Made by a program: the position numbers and the translations under genes. This document shows, piece after piece, positions 60,871 to 64,000 of a DNA stretch of 64,000 nucleotides. A model generated the notes under the pieces. The model did no database searches and was not told the DNA's origin. It saw nothing but the letters and a program-made list of their open reading frames with translations. Positions within the stretch are counted from its first letter, which is position 1. Every line of letters starts with the position of its first letter. This DNA is from Marinobacter koreensis (GTDB lineage Bacteria; Pseudomonadota; Gammaproteobacteria; Pseudomonadales; Oleiphilaceae), in contig NZ_JAKZAJ010000002.1 of the NCBI RefSeq assembly GCF_023156285.1, forward strand, positions 434,001-498,000, given 5' to 3'.

Positions 60871-61039
60871 ATAAGGTTTTATCCAACCCGACAGACAGAT
60901 CGCTATCCCGGTCTTCAGATACGCAATTGCCGAAAACTAGGACGAATAGCCAATGTTGGTATTGATGGGGCTCCACTATCATGGCGCTATCCATCAAACC
61001 GGCTTGGCACCCCACTCCGGTGAGCGTTGAAGGCACAGC

Positions 61040-61771
61040 ATGTTTCTAGATCGATTTTACTCCGTCCGTGACGGACGCATCTGCATTTCCGCATTCCAGG
61101 CAAGCCAGTTCGCCAAGGAAGTGGCCGGGGACTTCAACCCGATCCACGATCCCGATGCGCGGCGTTTCTGCGTGCCCGGCGATCTGCTCTTTGCCGTCGT
61201 GCTTTCACGGTTCGGGCTCTCACAGAACATGACGTTCCGGTTTCGCAGCCTCGTCGGCGATAGCATTCCATTGGCCTTCCGCGAAAATGGGGAGCACGGG
61301 ATTGATGTCTGCGACGACAACGGCAAGGTCTACCTCGAAGTCGAACGAAGCGGCGCCATCACCCATGACGAGCAATTCATCGAGGACTTCACCCGGGGCT
61401 ACGTGGCCGCCTCTGGCAAAAACTTCCCCCACACCCTGAAGCCGCTGATGGAATCCAGGGGCGTGATGTTCAATCCGGATCGTCCCATGGTGATGTACGA
61501 AAGCATGAGCCTGGCGCTGGACACCGTCGATGCCTCCTCGCCCGAACTCGAGTTAAGCAACGCGGATCTCGAAGCTGCGGGCAAGCGGGGCAACGTTACC
61601 CTGGAATATCAGCTCACTGCCGACAGCAAGCCGGTCGGCGAAGTCACCAAGCGTCTCGTGCTGGGCGGGCTTCGCCCCTACTCTCCCGAGGCCATGGCCG
61701 AGGTGATCGAGGAATTCTATCGCCTCAAAGCCCGGGGCGCCGATTACGGCAGCGAAGCCGCCAGCTCCTGA
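61040..61771 (+). CDS. DUF3581 family protein
   Basis: 243 residues. The N-terminal segment FYSVRDGRICISAFQASQFAKEVAGDFNPIHDPDARRFCVPGDLLFAVVLSRFGL is the family signature and resembles a hot-dog dehydratase (MaoC-like) substrate loop, with the DFNPIH and GD pairs. DUF3581 proteins occur in many gammaproteobacteria without a known function; the fold hint suggests an acyl-binding or hydratase relative. It is divergent from ahpF and convergent with ahpC. The start is the first ATG, preceded by a weak site. Confidence 0.82.
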   Translation: MFLDRFYSVRDGRICISAFQASQFAKEVAGDFNPIHDPDARRFCVPGDLLFAVVLSRFGLSQNMTFRFRSLVGDSIPLAFRENGEHGIDVCDDNGKVYLEVERSGAITHDEQFIEDFTRGYVAASGKNFPHTLKPLMESRGVMFNPDRPMVMYESMSLALDTVDASSPELELSNADLEAAGKRGNVTLEYQLTADSKPVGEVTKRLVLGGLRPYSPEAMAEVIEEFYRLKARGADYGSEAASS

Positions 61772-61787
61772 CCCCTTCCCCCAGACG

Positions 61788-61817
61788 CAAAGAACCCCGG
61801 AAAACCGGGGTTCTTTG
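61788..61817. terminator. Bidirectional terminator between DUF3581 and ahpC
   Basis: CAAAGAACCCCGG (61788-61800) pairs perfectly with CCGGGGTTCTTTG (61805-61817), loop AAAA, between the two convergent stops. Confidence 0.8.
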
Positions 61818-61876
61818 ACGGCTTCGGGCCTGCTCTGCGCAGGCCCTTGCCCAGTGTTTCACCGGTTGAGTGAAAC

Positions 61877-62440
61877 TTAGATCTTGCCAACCAGGTCCAG
61901 TGACGGAGCCAGAGTTTCCTCACCTTCTTTCCACTTGGCCGGGCAAACTTCACCAGGATGGTTGCGCACGTACTGAGCGGCTTTAACCTTGCGCAGCAGA
62001 TCGTCAGCGTCACGGCCGATGCCTTCAGCAGTGATTTCCATCGCCTGGATAACACCATCCGGATCGATCAGGAAGGTAGCGCGGTCGGCCAGGCCCTGAC
62101 CTTCACGCATTACACCGAAGTTGTTGGTGATGGTACCGGTCTGGTCACCAACCATGTAGTAGTTGATCTTGCCGATGGTCTCGGAAGTATCGTGCCATGC
62201 CTTGTGGGTGAAGTGAGTGTCGGTGGAGACAGAGAACACTTCAACGCCCAGCTTCTGCAGCTCTTCGTACTTGTCAGCCACGTCGCCCAGCTCGGTCGGG
62301 CAGACGAACGTGAAGTCGGCCGGGTAGAAGAAGAAGATCGCCCACTTGCCTTTCACGTCAGCTTCGCTGATTTCAACGAACTCGCCCTGCTTGAATGCAG
62401 TTGCGTTGAACGGTTTGATTTCGCTGTTGATGATGCCCAT
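61877..62440 (-). CDS. ahpC: Alkyl hydroperoxide reductase subunit C (2-Cys peroxiredoxin)
   Basis: 187 residues. The peroxidatic cysteine is C47 in [10 protein letters not shown] and the resolving one C166 in GEVCPAKW, typical of AhpC. It reduces H2O2 and organic peroxides using AhpF. The ATG at 62440 follows AAGGAG. A near-perfect OxyR-like palindrome (62542-62556) lies about 100 nt before the start, so it and ahpF are probably co-regulated although not adjacent. Confidence 0.95.
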   Translation of the reverse strand: MGIINSEIKPFNATAFKQGEFVEISEADVKGKWAIFFFYPADFTFVCPTELGDVADKYEELQKLGVEVFSVSTDTHFTHKAWHDTSETIGKINYYMVGDQTGTITNNFGVMREGQGLADRATFLIDPDGVIQAMEITAEGIGRDADDLLRKVKAAQYVRNHPGEVCPAKWKEGEETLAPSLDLVGKI

Positions 62441-62541
62441 TAAGGTATCTCCTTCGAGGTGCATTTAACGGTTGATGAAATACGTGATCAAAGATACGGC
62501 TTTCATCCGTTTCGTCAAAATTGATTATTTCCAATCCCTGG

Positions 62542-62556
62542 ATAGGAATTCTCTAT
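62542..62556. promoter_or_regulatory. OxyR-like site upstream of ahpC
   Basis: ATAG-GAATTCT-CTAT with the extended GATAG...CTATC palindrome is an exact match to the ATAG-N7-CTAT motif. It lies 102-116 nt before the ahpC start. The 299-nt gap to the corA start otherwise shows only AT-rich sequence. Confidence 0.6.
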
Positions 62557-62739
62557 CTACCGCCGGGATGATAAACCTGTAGAACAACCGGCTGAAATCG
62601 CGAACCCGGTCGTGGGGACTACTATGGGGTCTCATCCGACAAGTTCAATCGCCAGAATTCAAAAAGCCAAAAACCCCGCCGTTTCCGAAACTTGTGCTAC
62701 CTTTTGGTTGACCCGCGATTTCCAGGATCGATCACCGCC

Positions 62740-63813
62740 ATGGCCTACTTCAGCAAGCATTACCACAGCCCCGGGACGGCACCCGGCACATTGGTGTCGA
62801 CGTCACCTTCCACCCGTCCGGTTTCCATTCACCTGATCGACTACACCGAAGAAAACGTGGAAGAAGAGCGCCTCGCCTCGCCACAGGAATGCCAGGCCTA
62901 TCTGGAACGGGACACCAAGACCTGGATCCAGGTCAACGGGCCGGTCAACGTGGACACGCTCAGGACCCTGGGCGACATGTTCAACCTGCATGACCTGGCG
63001 CTGGAAGATGTGCTGAACAGCGGGCAGCGTCCCAAACTGGAACTCTACGACGATCAGCTGTTCCTCATTGCCGCCATGCCGATCCTTCAGGACGATGCCC
63101 TGGAGATCGTCCAGGTCAGCCTGTTCGTCGGGAAAAACTACCTGATCTGCCTGTGTCCGCTGGAAGAGGATCCGTTCGAACCGATTCGAAAACGCATGCG
63201 CAACCCCAGCAACAAGCGGTTCGCCAGCCGGGATATCGACTACCTGCTCTATGCGTTGCTCGACCTGATCACAGACTCGGCGTTTCCCGTACTGGAGGCG
63301 TTCGGCGACAAACTGGAAGGGATGGAACTGGAACTGCTGGAACAGCCCCGCAAGCAGACCCTGTCAGACATTCACCGCCTGAAGCGGGAACTGTTGTTCA
63401 TGCGGCGTGTGCTCTGGCCGCAGCGGGAATTGCTGACCACCCTGATGCGGGTGGAAGACCCGCTGATCAACCCGGATACCCTGATCTACTACCGGGACTG
63501 CCACGACCACAGCGTGCAGATTATCGAACTGCTGGAAAGCTTCCGGGACATGGCCACCGGCATGCTGGACATCTATCTGTCGAGCATCAGCCAGCGCACC
63601 AACGAGACCATGCGTGTACTGACCATCATCGCCACCATTTTCATCCCCCTCACCTTCATCGTTGGTGTGTACGGTATGAATTTCCAGAATCCGGACAGCC
63701 CCTGGGCCATGCCGGAACTCGCCTGGTACTACGGCTATCCGATGGTCTGGGGGCTGATGATCGCCATTACCGCCGGACTGGTGTGGTTCTTCAAGCGGCG
63801 GGGCTGGCTGTAG
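62740..63813 (+). CDS. corA: Magnesium/cobalt transporter CorA
   Basis: 357 residues. A large cytoplasmic N-terminal funnel leads to two C-terminal helices; the pore signature YGMN is in FIVGVYGMNFQNPDSPWAMPEL between them, and the long stalk helix ends in LSSISQRTNETMRVLTIIATIFIPLTF. It imports Mg2+ and can carry Co2+ or Ni2+. The ATG at 62740 is preferred to an in-frame start 48 nt upstream. The 3' end overlaps the convergent transporter gene by 23 nt. Confidence 0.9.
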   Translation: MAYFSKHYHSPGTAPGTLVSTSPSTRPVSIHLIDYTEENVEEERLASPQECQAYLERDTKTWIQVNGPVNVDTLRTLGDMFNLHDLALEDVLNSGQRPKLELYDDQLFLIAAMPILQDDALEIVQVSLFVGKNYLICLCPLEEDPFEPIRKRMRNPSNKRFASRDIDYLLYALLDLITDSAFPVLEAFGDKLEGMELELLEQPRKQTLSDIHRLKRELLFMRRVLWPQRELLTTLMRVEDPLINPDTLIYYRDCHDHSVQIIELLESFRDMATGMLDIYLSSISQRTNETMRVLTIIATIFIPLTFIVGVYGMNFQNPDSPWAMPELAWYYGYPMVWGLMIAITAGLVWFFKRRGWL

Positions 63814-64000
63814 CCGGTCGCCTGGGACGCCGGAACAGCACGTAGTTGCCAAGGATGGCCAGCGCTGCGCCGGCAAAGGCGAAACCGGTCCACACGAACC
63901 CCTCCAACCAGGTGGACACGCTCAAGGCCACCACGGGGAACAGCACGGTGGCGTAACCGGCCTTGTCGGCACCGAGGGTCCGGATCACCGTGATGTAGCT
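63791..64000 (-). CDS. DMT-superfamily transporter, C-terminal end (partial)
   Basis: The last 69 residues or so of an EamA-type transporter whose start lies beyond the window. Visible are VIRTLGADKAGYATVLFPVVALSVSTWLEGFVWTGFAFAGAALAILGNYVLFRR, two helices typical of the family's end. It overlaps the end of corA by 23 nt on the opposite strand. Confidence 0.75.
   Translation of the reverse strand, partial: SYITVIRTLGADKAGYATVLFPVVALSVSTWLEGFVWTGFAFAGAALAILGNYVLFRRPRRPATASPAA

Overview
The window is a stretch of chromosome from a GC-rich (about 60 %) gammaproteobacterium. The gene content is FadE, two Baeyer-Villiger-type monooxygenases, a PhaC-like hydrolase, a DUF3581 protein, MarC, YgjV, an encapsulated-ferritin-type protein and AhpC/AhpF. 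This mix fits a marine, lipid- and hydrocarbon-using genus such as Marinobacter; that assignment is inference from gene content, since no rRNA or marker gene is present. No tRNA, rRNA, phage, insertion sequence or CRISPR array was seen. Genes are dense on both strands and mostly intact; only the two genes at the window edges are cut.

Layout. 1-0.75 kb: end of a copper P-type ATPase, a 37-residue membrane peptide and a DUF411 metal-binding protein. 0.86-7.6 kb: diguanylate cyclase, a Gly/Glu-repeat secreted protein, a PiuC-type dioxygenase, RNase II and a PlsC-type acyltransferase. 7.7-18 kb: hydrolases, LysR, a Bcr/CflA efflux pump, thiol peroxidase, MATE pump, thioesterase and a Nudix-metallo-beta-lactamase fusion; four copies of an unusual hairpin element lie in the gaps here. 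18-22.2 kb: a three-gene periplasmic molybdenum hydroxylase operon (triheme cytochrome c, 2Fe-2S subunit, Tat-exported Mo subunit). 22.4-30.4 kb: M14-type amidohydrolase, transporters, MalY-type lyase, UbiA prenyltransferase, FadE. 30.9-33.5 kb: a NitT/TauT ABC importer operon. 35.5-36.7 kb: a GFA protein and a HigBA-like toxin-antitoxin pair separated by an integron attC-like site. 36.7-42 kb: His-rich periplasmic protein, ChaC, MarC, CoA-transferase and an EptA-type phosphoethanolamine transferase. 42-54.6 kb: two oxidative modules (monooxygenase/TetR/patatin and monooxygenase/SDR/MerR), an old yellow enzyme with its HxlR regulator, OmpW and RhlE. 54.7-58.9 kb: an EncFtn-type ferritin without an encapsulin neighbour, lipoprotein, YgjV, HDAC-like amidohydrolase, transglutaminase-like protein and a solute-binding protein. 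59.1-64 kb: ahpF, DUF3581, ahpC, corA and the end of a DMT transporter.

The genes suggest a cell that handles copper and peroxide stress (both ahp genes have OxyR-like ATAG-N7-CTAT sites; tpx has a Fur-like box), oxidises ketones, aldehydes and fatty acids, and modifies its envelope lipids.

The most unusual thing in the window is the hairpin element at about 8.94, 12.1, 13.5 and 16.2 kb. Each copy has a core of exactly 54 nt that is nearly constant, held between arms of 25-29 nt that pair with each other within a copy but differ strongly between copies. I do not recognise it as a named repeat family.
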